The position numbers and the translations under genes are program-made. Positions 39,801 to 54,200 of a DNA stretch of 64,000 nt are shown piece after piece. Each line of letters starts with the position of its first letter. Positions within the stretch are counted from its first letter, which is position 1. Below the pieces are notes generated by a model. That model was not told the DNA's origin. It was given only the letters and a program-made list of their open reading frames with translations, and did not search any database. The stretch is from Adiantum capillus-veneris (lineage: Eukaryota; Streptophyta; Polypodiopsida; Polypodiales; Pteridaceae): the NCBI GenBank assembly GCA_014529385.2, contig CM043943.1, forward strand, positions 102,467,855 to 102,531,854. The letters are read 5' to 3'.

Positions 39801-42800
39801 ATTTCAACAAGCAATTTGAAGTAGCGACCGACGCTAGCAAATTTTCTCTAGGCGGAGTTCTTACTCCAAGAAGGAAGACCAGTGGCGTATACTTCGCGAA
39901 AGCTGAGAGATCATGAGAAGAATTATCCTACTCATAATTTGGAACTTTTAGCAGTTATTCATGTGTTGAAGTTATGGAGACATTATCTTCTTGGGCACAA
40001 GTTTCAGCTGCTTACAGATCACAAGAGCTTAAAATGGATTTTTACTCAACCTATTCTCAATATGCGACAACGACGATGGATAGAGCTATTACAGGAATCT
40101 GACTTTGACATAAAGTATAGACCAGGGAAGGAAAATGCAGTTGCATATGGTCTTAGCCGAAAATCCTTGCTCGGGGCTATCTCTATTCCAAATAACCCTA
40201 TCTGGGATAGAATCAAATAAGCATCTTTAGTAGATCCAGAATACCAACGGATAGTATCTCTAGTCCAGCAAAATAAGATGCCTGAAGCTAAAGATTACTC
40301 TCTTATGGGAGGATGTCTTTACTACAGACATAGACTCAGTGTACCCAGAGATCCAGCCTTAAAGAAGGCCATTTTGTATGAAGCACACGATAGCCCTACA
40401 TCCGGACATCCAGGCTATGCTAAGACTCTTCATGCTGTCAGGAGGAGTTATTTTTTGTCTGGAATGAAAGGGGACATACTTCGCTATGTGAGGCAATGTC
40501 TTGCTTGTCAGCGGATAAAGGCCGAATGAATCAAGTTACCAAGGCAACTCCAACCTCTTAACATACCCCAAATGAAATGGGAATGCATCAGTATGGATTT
40601 TGTTACAGGATTACCTTCTACATGAGGTTATGACTCTGTTTTCGTGGTTGTTGATATACTCACAAAAGTGACTCATCTAATACCCGTAAAGACAACCTTT
40701 ACTGCTTCAAATGTTAGTCAGGTATTCATCAAGGAGATTTTTAGGTTGCATGGGCTGCCCAAGCGTATCGTCAGTGATAGAGATGCCAAGTTTACATCAA
40801 AATTTTGGACGTCTCTTTTTCAATCTATTGGGTCACAATTAGCCTTCAGTACAGCGTATCATCCACAGACAGATGGGCAAACTGAGAGAGTTAATCAAGT
40901 CATCGAGGACATTCTCAGAGCCTATTGTTCACAAGAGCCAAAGAAGTGGTTACAATATCTACCTTTGGTGGAGTATGCTTATAATTCTTCGGAACACAGA
41001 AGCATTGGAATGTCACCTTTCAAAGCTCTTTATGGACAGGACTGCTTAGCACCACTGAACTTCTCAGATCCAACCATCAAGGTAGAAGCATCTAGAAAGA
41101 TGTTAGAAGATATGGAAGCACAGACTAGAGCTATTCGCCAGGACATTCAGGCCGCTCAGGATAGACAGAAGCACTATACAGATAAGAACCGATCAGAAAG
41201 AACCTTCAAAGAAGGGGATAAGGTTTTTCTGCGAGTCCGACCAAAGAAAAGCAACTTATCTCTAGACAGATTTAAGAAGCTAAGCCCAAGGTACTGTGGA
41301 CCATTCGAGATCATTAAGGTTGTAAGTGACCAAGCTTACAAGCTAAAGTTACCAGCAAACTTGAAGGTTCATGATGTATTCCACGTCAGCTTACTCAAAC
41401 CCTATATTCCTAACCCTGATCAATTCTTGGACTCAGATCAGATAGTCATGCCAGCACAAGGAGTTCTCGAGCTCAAACCTAACTACGTACTAGAAACATG
41501 GGAAAGGAAGTTACGCAACAAAACTATCACGGAGCATCTGGTAAAGTGGAAGGATTACCTTGAAGAAGATGCAACTTGGGAGGACGAACCAACGCTCATA
41601 AAAGATTACCCAAACACATTCTTGAGATGAGGACATCTCAAATTTTTCACATTGGGGAGGTTGTAAGGCCTCTGACCTCGATCAAAAGAGCACCATTGTA
41701 CCATAAAATGAACATAATGGAATAAGTTACTATTTTTAGCAGTTTTCCAAATTCTGTCAGTGCCATGATGTTTAGAATGTTTTTAAGCTTCGAAATGTGA
41801 ATGATAATAATTTTTGTAAAAAATTTCCAAAAATAGCAAGTTTTTGGTCAACCGACCCGTCCAGTTTTGATCGTCTCGAAAAACTGCACCCGTACCCCGA
41901 ATTTGAAAAAATGCAACTTCGGACCCCGAGGGCTACTAAATATGGCAGGTACTCGGTCCATTACATCTTAGTTAGAGCTCCGTATAGCAATTTACGGCAT
42001 CAAAATCCGACTCGTATGACCCGTTTTAGCCAAAAATCAATTTTTCCAAAAATTGAGCGGGGAGGCACCGGAGCTCGGGACTGTGTGGGAACAGGTTCTA
42101 GGCCACTCCATACCAGCTTTAGCAGCTAGGGGACACCCTCTTGCCTTGTTGGAGTCTTTGGGAAGTTTCCAAGCCAGTAACTAAGTCTCAGAGCCAGTTA
42201 ACCAAGCCAACCTGACACTTGGTGAGTAGGGAACTTGACTTGCCAATGCAGAGACTGAGTGCTCCTGCAGTTGCATTTAGCAAGGGTGGTCGATTTTCAG
42301 CCTGTAGGAGCCTATTTAAAGGCCTGCACACACACACACACACACATACACACATATGCTCACACACACACAGTGCACACACACACACCTACACATACTC
42401 TGGGAAGGTGCTGCCGGTACACACATCTTTTGAAGGAGAAGCAAGGAGGGAGGTGCTGTCAAATTCTCACCTCAAGAAGCTCGATTAGATCAGAAAATCA
42501 AGAAGATTATCAGCCCTTAATCACGGCAACCACGGTTTAATTAATGCTATCTGTAAATTCCTTTCTCTACCATCTAAATTTCTCGTCTATTATGCTTATT
42601 CCTAGTCGTAATTCTCTATAATTACTCTCTAAATTCTCCTTAACCATATTCTATTATGTAATCATCATCCCATAGCTGAATTATCAGCCATTCATCACTC
42701 TTAATTAATGATTAGTGCACGATTATTAGAATTTTCTCTCTCTAGGTAGCATAGAATTAATCGGTAAGTTGGTAATTGTGTAGATTGATGAGAATCACTC

Positions 42801-44440
42801 TTTCTATCATGTATTAATATTGTAGCTGATTTATATTCATCTATGTTATGCATTAAGATATAATTAAGGTAAGATTAATCTATCATTAAGTCTCTAAGAG
42901 GTGGTTTTTCTCACACCTATGCATGCGGTGATTCTGCACCCTCTAATTGCTAGGAAAGAGATTAATCGTGCTTAATTTATCTCTCTGGTAATTCCATTAG
43001 TGAAATCCTATTATTCTTAATCATGTAAGCCGAGTAATTATCTTTAGAGCCGGTTCCCATAGGATTATGTGTCATCCATAATGATTGCTATATGGAAAAA
43101 TCTAAACCTCTCATGTAGCAGGCATTGTTTGATGTTGCTAATCTATCATTTGGCTTGTTTTGACGCTTGCGGACACTAGCTCTTTTCTCCAAGTTAATTA
43201 TTTAAAGTAGTGAGTTTAAAATGGCCCCGGTTAAGAGGACTCGCTTTGGTGGAGCCCACGACCACGAGGCAGGAACGAGCAAGGTGAACGGGAAGGGAAA
43301 AGCTCCCATGGAGGAACAAATACCGGCCATCTCACGGGCCATCGATGAAGAAATGGAAGAGGTAGATCATAACTTCATTCAAGTTGTTTAATTTACCATT
43401 GCACACGTTTAGTTAGGAATGAAAATATCCCCAAACATGTTGGAGAAATCCGACGGAAACCTCGGCATTGAATTCATTGTACATTAAGTTCTAAAGTAGG
43501 AAGGAAATGATTGATGGGTATGCTGGTTGCAATTAGGAAAGAATGTCTGCTAGGGAAAATTTAGCTCGACATGTTCATTTTATTTCCAATGTTGAATCAG
43601 TCCTGACCCCCCTACTGATCACAGGGGGCAGAGTTCCTCGTTAAGGACTCTTGAATCCACGCTTTTTATGCGGTGAATACCCACGACTTGCTTTCTATGC
43701 GGTGGGAACCCACGTCTTGCTTTCTATGCGGTGGGAGTGTCCATGACGTGCTTTCTATGCGGTGGACATACCTAGTTGTATGGGCAGCTAGGCGACAACG
43801 GGAGGAGTGAACTCTCGCTGGAGGGGGGATGTTGTACCTCCAGAACATTGGAACTTTTATGAATAATTTTGAGAAGAATTTTTACTAGAATTATGTCTTG
43901 GCGCTGTTTGCAATACTGGTTGAAGGGTTGTCTTAACGAACAATGTGCTTCAGAATTAAAACAAAGAATGTTTATGTTGAACAACCTTTGTGGTAGTAAT
44001 TAGGTCACACAAGGAAGTGTGAGTACGGGGGTGGAAAGTGGGGGCCTAGCTCAGGTTGCCAATGCCTACGAGATGGGTGGTCCCGATTGGTCGGGAACTC
44101 TCTGTCCCCATAGTGCTTACTTCGATATTAGTAATACTCATTGCACCTAGAGCGGTGAAATCTCAAGAGTACGTGCCTCTGAAACATGGGGAAAAAGGCA
44201 CTCGGGGTTTCTCTCCTCTTGGAAGGTGAGTCTTAGGATCGCTAGATAGTTCAAGTACGCTTCCCCTGCGAGGTGGAGCTACATCTCCCTGCTAGTAGGC
44301 TCGAACTCGAGTCACTTTGTGATGAGAGATCGTCCGCTAGTCGAACCCTGAACCATTTTGTTTGCTTCCGCAATAGATCTAGTGGCCACCGGGTTCACCA
44401 TCAGATCCGCCATTGAAGACGGCGGAGTGGGGACCTCACA
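27883..44440 (+). mobile_element. Tandem chromovirus array: LTR-internal-LTR-internal-LTR
   Basis: Three LTRs (27883-29142 truncated, 33761-36535, 41662-44440) separate two near-identical gag-pol interiors. LTR termini are TGTAAGG and CCTCACA. The pentamer GCAGT precedes the first base (27878-27882) and follows the last (44441-44445), a perfect target duplication around the whole array and none between the two units. This is what unequal recombination between LTRs of one inserted element gives. Pol order is PR-RT-RH-IN with a C-terminal chromodomain, and the primer site is TGGTATCAGAGCC, so this is a plant chromovirus (Ty3). Confidence 0.95.
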
Positions 44441-47400
44441 GCAGTACACTTAAACAAGTGTTCACAGCTATTTTAAAAGGTCTATTACTTTTTTTCTTAA
44501 CAAACTCCACTGCTGTGAGTTTAAGATGATCCCGTTTCCAAAAAAATCGGGTGGTAAATAAGCCATCAAGGGGATTTAAGATAGTGATCTCAATGGATAA
44601 ATAATTAGTACGTTTGGTAAAGGAGATATCGTTGAAGTTGTCTTATTCTAAAAAAGTGGCTTCAATGGCCAAGCAGGGAGGATAGATATCTGTAGCGTGC
44701 TGGGCAAAGCTGGGATTATTGATACTCAAGATATCATCCATAAATCTATAGGTGTGATTAAATCGTGTGAGTATGGCTAACCCTTCTATTTGGGTGGTAT
44801 GTTTGATAACCCATTTATATTCATAGTAGAGTAGATAGAGATTACGCATGGCAGGGGAGCATGAGAATCCCATCAGGATGCCACTCAATTGTTGGAAGCA
44901 GTTGTTTCCAATTAATATATAGCAGTGATTTAGAACCCATTGCACTACCTCTTGAAACTGTATATGGGTCATGTAAAGTGGGGGGTTCCTAAGTTTTTTA
45001 ATCCACTTAATAGAGTTAACAAATGATAAGCCAGAGAATCCATGGCTAGCTTTTTTGGAGAAGGCTAAGTCAATCAGTGTGTCCAGCACATTGATAAGTT
45101 CATACTCGCCGACTAGTGGAACATTCTCATAGCAATGTGTAATGTCAGCAGTATACATACAGTAGACTGCAGGGGGTATATTTAAGAGTAATGCAGCTCA
45201 TTTGTTAACTAACCAAAATGGTTGGATGTCTACCCTTGAAAATTGTTTCAAGATTTCCCTTTTGTCTACAAAGATCTGTTTGAGTTCCTCACTTATCATA
45301 TTAAGCCCAACGGTAACATGGCTAGTTATATTAGTAAAAAGACAATTGGAGGCATCAGATATCCATCGGAACTTATTTTTGTGGCTTTTATAAGTGGGAA
45401 ATAGGATGGGGAGTTTAGTAGTTTCAGCCTCATACCCTAAGTTAGAGATTCTTTTACATGTGTTTTCTATAATTATATCCAGATTGTTACCAATGTAATG
45501 GAATTCATTACCGTGGAGTCGTGTCTCCGCATCTTCAAAGTTAAGTCTTTTGCACAGTATGGAAGTTGTGTCCGATGCTTTAACCAGACCAACAATGAAC
45601 CATTTATCTTTAAGTTGTCGAAAGGCTAAGGCAAGGTCGGAGGTGAGCCATGTAGACTCATTCTGTATCCATTCAGATGGGAGCTGTGAGACAAGCTTAG
45701 TAAACATAGCTGTCATAATATTTTTCAATTCAAGGTGAATTGAAGGCTCCAGTTGAAGACTGCTGACCAAGTCGGTCAGACACTCATTGAGTGCTTTCAC
45801 AGGATCTGAGGGTTAAGTGGATGAGCGGGGATATGATTGAGGTCTTTTGATAAGAGGCTTTGTACTGCCGTGTTTCCAATGATAGACAGGTCAGTAGTAC
45901 ACACATGTCTACCAATATCTCCAAAATTCCTAGAATAACCATCCTAGAGGTGACATTCACACGACATATTTTTGGTTCTTCTAAGGAAATCATTTGAATG
46001 TACTAATTGTGAAATGGATTCAGTAAATTTCCATCCAACTCTTACTTTACTTAGTAACTCGAGGTTGCCGAACCTGGCCATAAAAAATTTGTTAAGGATA
46101 AACCGAGGAGAAAAAAATTCAAGTAATTTGTTGGCAAAGACACAATGTATAAAAAATCCATCCATGCTTTCTTCATTTGCAGCAAGATGCCGTCTACCCA
46201 CACTGTTACAGAGTACCTGCAAAATCATAAATCCAAAAGGTGTTTAATTGGATATCCTCTTCCTCTCCCTCTAATAACACTTCTTGCCTTCCCTCTCCCT
46301 CCATAGGAATCAGTTGAAGATGCGGCTGGGGTTAGAAAAGAGGTGTAGGAGGAGGTAGGGGAAATGGGTGAGTTAGGCCTTTTGAGGTTGGGTGAGTCTT
46401 CAGGAGCAGTGTTGGGTTTTAGCAACACTAGAAGTGTTTTAATTCCAAAATGATTACCATATGTAGTCAGCAATACCCCAGGCTTTTCAGCAGCCACTTC
46501 TTTCAGAAGAGCTAGCATCAAAATTCGAAATTGAATGAAGTCCATTTGGGCAAGTACAGCCTCTTTGGCTTGGCTTCCCAACCAAGAACAAAACAGGGAT
46601 AGGTAATGAGCCACAGGGATATCTGGAAATAGAAGGTCTAGATTATTAAGAGCATACCATATTGCATGGTCAAACCATATAATACTACATTCATAGGGGG
46701 CCTTTGGGTCCAGAAACCGACTGGCGCATTTGACATATGGCTTGTAGATGTTCCAGATAGATTTCGTATAGTATTCGGAATTTCTTTTGGAAAATTCCAT
46801 CAAACCTTTTGTTCGTACGTACAAACCTGTATTCGAGCCACATTTCTTATTGTTAAGGAACTTCATAGTGAAAGGTGCTTTGATGAGATCTCCTTTGTCA
46901 AGGGATTGGACACCTCTCAGAACCTTCAATCTTGCATCTTCCATGGATGACGCCGGAAGGTTAGCCAGAAATACCCAAGTTTCGATGGAGATGGGTGCCA
47001 GAAAACCTTTATTAGGGAGGGTCCAAAGGTGGTGATCCACTCCTAAAGATTCAATTTCTACCTGTTTAAAGGGCAAAGAAGGAAAAACACGTGACACCTT
47101 CGGAACCATATCCATAAGAGAGCCTTCACTAAGAGAACACATTTCCTTTTGGAATGCTTTTATTGCATCAGTAGCAAGGGGATCCCTGCAAAAGAGACTA
47201 TTCGAGACTGTCTGTACTGGCATGGAGGGTGCAGACACAAACTCGGGTGTGAGACCACACAGCCTGCGTAGGTAGTTAACCAATTCGGCACCTTCTGAGG
47301 AGAATTTGATCAACTCAGATTTGTGAGCAAGTGTCATGGTGAGATGTTACTAATAAAATCTGAGATGCCAATCACTCCTTCCTTTGGATTATTGACCAGC

Positions 47401-50400
47401 TGGGCTAATGTGTGGACACATTTGTCAAATGACATGGTTTGAACAAGTGAGTTAGCAGGGTCTGCTGAGGCTCCTGCAATTAGATCGGAGGCAGTGGGGT
47501 CTTGAATGCATCTAATCACTTGTAAAGAGGCTTTTGACAGGGGTTCAGTAGGGAGCTCAAGTCCCTAAGAGAGTGCCAAAGTCTGCATAAGAAAGAAGTA
47601 AAGGTTTAGCTCAAAATTCAGCAAAAAAAAGGAGACATGGTAGCGACTTCAACCTTTAACCGACCAGGTGATCCCATGTGAAGATGGCCCCGTTCCCCAA
47701 TACCATTTCTCTGGTAATGAACCAAGGAAGGGTATGGGAACATAATGTAGCCACTAGGTCTTTGAATAATAGAATTATCACTCTTGGTGTTAGGTGTGTG
47801 TGTGTGTTCCAATAACATTATACATAGACACCAACGAATTTGAACAATTTCAAAAGACAGCTAGAGACTATGTCAAGGAAGGGGGTGTATAATTCCATTT
47901 CATTGTCTAGAATGGTCTTATACAATAGTGAAGAGGTCTAAGAGCCTCCCAGTAAGATTGAAGAGATACAAGTCCTGCAAATCTTCAAACCAGCATACTT
48001 TGATAGCTAGAGTTGAGAAGGTAACCCTCACCTGCATCCATAGAAACAATACAACACTCAGTTAGTATTGACACTGTATGAAGGTGATGCATGGGTATCC
48101 CACTTGTTATCAATGTCACCCAACTTTAGATTGCTATCAAAAAAAAATGTAAAAAAGTATGAAACCATTACCATTGTAATAGATAACCAATGATGATAGT
48201 ACCATGTATATCCCTTTTATGTGTCATGATTAATATGCATGCGCCTTCATTTAACAAATTACCATGATAGTATCAACCATATCAAGTTACAACCTTGCTA
48301 GAGGGGGAGCCGACTAATTATAGATGTCATTTAACTAGTTTGCAGTTAAAGAATGGACAGTATAGACGGTATCTTTTAAAATGGATTCATGTATTTCAAA
48401 GGCTAACAAGGACAATGTGTAGAACCCTTTTTAGCTTTATAGGCCCTCAACAGAAAGGGTCGAAGACGAGATTTGGAGGCCAACTTTTCTCCGAAGTGAT
48501 CCATGTACACCTGTCCCTTCACCTTGCAGAGATCGGCATTAATGCCAGCAATTTTTGCTGGTTTAGTGATGGTGCTCATGTGTGCAGTCAGTGTATACTT
48601 CGGTGTTTCCTATACACATACAAGTATTAAGTGTGCTTTTAAACAGTCCCAATAGGTGTGCTTCCAAAACAATCCAAGTACTATGGGGTCAATATAAGGC
48701 AAGGAAAAGCTTAGTTTCCTACCTCATGATCAGATGGTTCAACACTAAGAAGGTCATGTGTAATTTAATACTAAGTCGATTGGCCTTACTAAGTGTGCAT
48801 TCAGATATTTCAGGGTTAAGTTGAGGCAAAGAGGAGCCTTATATCCTATTGTATGCAAAGTAAGGAGGCCAAAGGGTCAACTATAATAGAATCAGGGTGC
48901 ACCCTAGTGTAAGGTATGACATGTAGAACTTCAAAACATGATTGACAGGCATCGTTTGGAATTAAGCTACTTGATGCCCACATCATTAGGCTCACAGTCT
49001 GTGAGTCTACCATCATACTTATGTAAATGCCAGGTCCTTTAAAACCATTATTCCTTCAAGGATAATATGATGCAAAGGAGAGCTTTATTTCCTACTATAT
49101 GCCCAATACAGAGGTTAAAAAAAACAGCATAAGAAAACACACTTCATTCCTTATGTAACTTCTATCATGCTTTGAGTAACACCGCAGCGACCTCTCCACA
49201 AGAAGCCAAAAGACTTTTCAGACTAGCAACAGTACAAAGGGGACCTCAGTCACCATTAGTCCTCTTTAGCCAGCACAGTAATATAGCTTGATTTTACACA
49301 TACATCAAACAGAGGTAGTTCAGCCCCAAACCGAGAAGTAGCACTGCTCCCAGCCATAGCTCCAAATATCAGAAATGCTCATATCCATAGCTAAACCAAG
49401 TGGAGTTCCACCAGGTCCAGCTCAAACCAAACCATAGGTCATATCAATCAAGCGAAAGATGCTCCAGTAGGCCACGTCTTACCAAAACAACAGGCCATAG
49501 TATGCATGCTAGAATGTTGCAACAAGATGCCAGAAAAATATATATTTATATGAACCAAGTTCTCAACCATGCTTTGCCTTAACGGAATGGAGAAGAGTTT
49601 CCATGAAACCATGTAAAACTGAATAGTAATGAAGCTCAGTTATGATGCAGGCATATCACAGTTAATTAACCCAGTTCTATATGCATCATCAAGTTAGGTT
49701 TAGTATCCAAACCAAAAGACTAAACACCCAACACTCATTATGGTCCTAGTGCATACAGTTCCTAGCCAAGCATAAGAATTCTTTTGAAGCAGTGAATGTT
49801 AGTTAGAAAACTCAAAGGTCAAGGCCGAGATGCCTCATAACCATCAAAAATTAAACACATTCCCAACATGTACAAGTGACTACATGCCAAAAAAACAGTA
49901 AATTACTTCCAATACTCAGACGGAATCATGTATGGTTTACCACCCTGTCATGGCAGTAGTCAAATACCCTTATTCAATCCAAGTAGCCAAGAAGTCAGAA
50001 AGGCCAGGATTTAGTTGCCTTGTCAGTTTGTCATGGTATGTCGATGAGAAAATTTAACCAGCAGTAAGTGTTAGTAAGAAAACTCAGATGTCCAAGCCAA
50101 GGTGCCTCATTACCATCAGAAACTTATCATATTCCCAGCCTGTACATGTGAATGCAAGCCAAAAATTCAGTGTATTACTTCCAATACTCAGATGGAACCT
50201 TGTACTGTTTACAACCTTATCATTGCAGCAGTCAAATACTTTTATCCAAGTAATCAAAGAAGTCAGAAAATCCAGGAGTCATTTGCCATTTAGATTAGAA
50301 AAATTAAAAAGCACTATGTAAACTTGCAGGGATCAGCTCATACTTTTTTTTTTTTAAACTTTTAATGGTGCGGGTTAAGGTGTCCACTAGCAAAAATCCT

Positions 50401-51125
50401 TCCAATATGTGAATGTGAAACAAAACAATGTATTTCTTAAGATAATCAGATAGAATCGTGTGTACTTTATAACCTTTATTAGAGCAATCAAATGCCATTT
50501 ACTCGAATGAATTTGCTAATAAGTGAGAGTGGTAAAGTGGCCCAACATCAATTAATCATAAGCGCCTGCCGGCCCAAGACTTGTGCATGTAAAGAAAAGA
50601 TTACGTGAGCTTGCGTCGGAGCAGCGAGCTCCACTATGGCTAGTTTCTCTTTGCCTTTAGCCATATCCCCCTCTCTTGAATTGCAAACACTCACCACAGA
50701 GAAGGACTAGTACAAATACTAAGTGAGCTATAGAGTAGCTCACCTATTTATGTACACACGAGAGCAACAGCACCCGGATGGCTTGTGGATGTCATGGCAG
50801 GCCCGGCAGAGTTAAGGGTATTCGGTGCCGTCCCATACAGAAGGAGAGGTAGAGAGAGCACACGCACACACGAGAGAGAGAGAGAGCGATCGAGAGAGGC
50901 AGAGTATGAAGCCGAACCAGAACGCCAGTAGTAAAAGCCAAGACAATGCCCGATTTAGGGAAAATGGCCATGTACTCACCTACCCTTAGGTCCCAGTTCA
51001 CATTGTGTTGAATTAAAGGCCTTTTGTCAAGGGGTCCCATAAGTAGTGTGTAGTTAGAGGTAGTGTGTAGTGGGTTAGAGTAGTGGGCCACGGCAATGGC
51101 AGGTAATAGTTTTTAAATCCCAGTA

Positions 51126-51254
<129 letters not shown>

Positions 51255-54200
51255 AAAGAGGGGGGGGAGAGAGAGAGGAGAAGAAGAAGAAGAAGGGGAT
51301 GGTAGGGAAATACAGGAGGGGAGAGAGGCAAAGCTTTAGCAAGAAAATGCGATGGTGGGCAAGAAGGAAGAGAAGAGTATGCTGAAAAAATGCGGCATAC
51401 TCTGCTCGGAATGAATTTATTGGGTGCCAATTATTATTGCGGATATTACCGCGCCTATCATTGCAAGTATTACCGTGCTTATTATCACGAATATTATTTC
51501 ACTCTATTTTAAATGGTTAAAAAGTACCCAAGGTGGTGCAAACCACCCCAAGCTATCTTCAAATTGCATATTAACCTATATCTAGCATTCTAAATCTCCA
51601 CTCTCATTTTCCACCCCTTTAGTACCCTTTTTTATTTTTTGAACTCTCTTTCTTTTGCTACTCATTGCTTTTTTTTTAATTATATTTTCAATACGCTTTT
51701 TTTTTAAGTTTTGTCCTCTTTTTTTACTCATTGTTCTTTATTTAAATATTTCTTTAGTCATTTCTCTCAATTTTCCTATTGAACATGTAGTTGACACCTA
51801 ATCTACTAATTAATTCTTTTTTAGAGCACATGTGATTTTTAATAAATTCTTGAATTAACATGTCTCCCTTTCATGCATATACTGCAGAATGATTGGGATA
51901 CCACAATGAACATGCACTCACTACAGCATGTCCCGTGTGTGAAGAAGCATGCTACAAGACCGGTGTGAGTGGGGCTCGCCTACCCCGCAAGATATTGAGG
52001 AATTTTCCACTTATCCCTTGGATTCAGCACAAGTTAAAAAGCAAGTCTACAATCGAGCTTCTCACATGGCATGCCAGCCCATCGCTCAAATGATGGGATG
52101 ATGCGTATCCCTGCCGATTTGCCTGCATGGAGGCACATCAAGACTCATTAGTTTGGGCTAGAGCCTTGTCACTTGAGGCTTGGATTGGCAAGTGACAGTG
52201 TTAATCCTTTTGGCACCAACTCTACATCATGGAGCACTTGGCTCGTGGTGATCATTAGCTATAATATTCTACCATGGGAGACTACTAAGAAGGTCAATAT
52301 ACTTCTCACTTTGCTTGTGCCAAGGAATTACAAAGTGGCAAATATTGATGTCTACATCAAGATCTTCATCAAGTAGTTGGAGGAGTTGTGGAAGGGAATC
52401 CCCATTGTGCATGTTTCACTTCCAAAGAAGAGCAGGGAGGCCATTTTTCAGGGTATCCTTATGTTGACCATGCATGATTATCTTGGCCTTTGAGAGATGT
52501 TTGGTATGTTATGTTCATTCTTCTCTATCTTTTTACCATTTGAAGTTTGAAGCTCCCTCTCTAACAATATGATATGAGTGTAGGGTTTTCCACATAGATT
52601 CACAATGCCTATCCTACATATGGGCCACCATTGGTGACAAAGTGGCTAGATGCATCACATAAGGTAATATATCCAAACAACCTTTGTTTCCTACCCCAAA
52701 GTCATAGCAAAACAAGTCTCCAAAAAATGGTAAGACACCTCTAAAGCTTACAATGGAAGATTGGGCAACCATTTGTGAAGATCACTACAATAGTGATACT
52801 CTTTCGTCTACTCCATCAAAAGGTATGTCAAAGTACTCCATATTTTTAAGGTTTTCATATTGGAAGGAGTTAAAAATAACATATTCAAGAATGTTGCTCA
52901 TACACTATGGGACCACATTAAGGGCAAAAAGGACTCTTTGGGGGCTAGGGAGGATTTGAGGGTCTTAAAATGTCTCCCCACCTCTGCGACTCCACGTCCA
53001 ACCAAGTGAAGGGTTCCATGGCATCTATTCGCACACCCACAGGGTACATGATTTCACTAAAAGGAGATTTCACAAAGGCAAAGAAAGGTGGAATAGTTCA
53101 AGTTTATGGATTGAAGACTCATGATTAGGACAAGATGTTACAAGTAATTCTCTCTTCCTTCTCTATCCTCTCCCTCGTTTTGTTTAGATATTGAATTCTG
53201 TACAATTAACATGGTATTTTAATCTTTTGACATTGTAGTTCATTTTGTGGGTGAGTACTAGTGTGTATGCTGAGACAACAAAGTGAGGGAAGCTATTTTC
53301 AAACTCGGGGAGTTAGTAAGGTACGTACGTTATATCTTTATTCAACCAAACTTTTCTATATACACTCTAGTGTGTTATCTTAGTAGAGTACTTTTGTGTG
53401 TTATCTTGCAGGTTTGTGATCTCCAAGGATAATGAAATAGATGCCATCCCAGCTGCTCAGTCGCTTGCCATGGAATCGTGTTTGCCATTGAGGAAGCATT
53501 TCCTTGATCTGTTCTTCTTAGTCAAGTCCACCTCTTGGTTCATGTGGTTGAGGAGATGGCTATATGTGGAGTAGTGCATGCACAATGGATGTTCTTTCTA
53601 GAGAGTTTTTTAAAGACTCTCAAATATTTTGTGCGACTACTGGCCCATCCAAAGGCATGCATGGCTGAAGGATGGATCATGCAAGAGGCATTTTTTTACA
53701 TTTAGAGTATTTGGTACAAGTTGATCGCTCAATGCCTCACATGTGGTCACAGGATGACTTCACGAGGACATCACACCTACCAAGTGGAAAGGGTAAATTA
53801 TTTAGCTGTAAGATCCCCAACGGGTCCCCAACCCACCAATACCAAAATTGGGATGGGGTCCTTGACAAGTCTCTAGGCCTAATAAAAATCAAAGTCTCTA
53901 AACAAGAAAAATCCAAGGAATATACCTTTACCATTGACAATGGCTTGGGTCTATAGCCCTAGAAGAAGACCTTGTCCTGTCTCACAGCGAAAACAGGACA
54001 ACATATTAAAAGTCCAAATCTAGTTCGGCCCTATAACTTCCACAAGTTGGACTAAAGTATCCTCAACCAATGCTTTTTCCCCCTAACATATGTGGTGGCA
54101 CAGCCACTGGTGGACTCCTCTTCCAAATGAAGAAGTTTTCTAAACGTTTTTAGTGCACAAGGATGGATAGTTATCTGAGTAATCAGGTCCAACCGTCCAT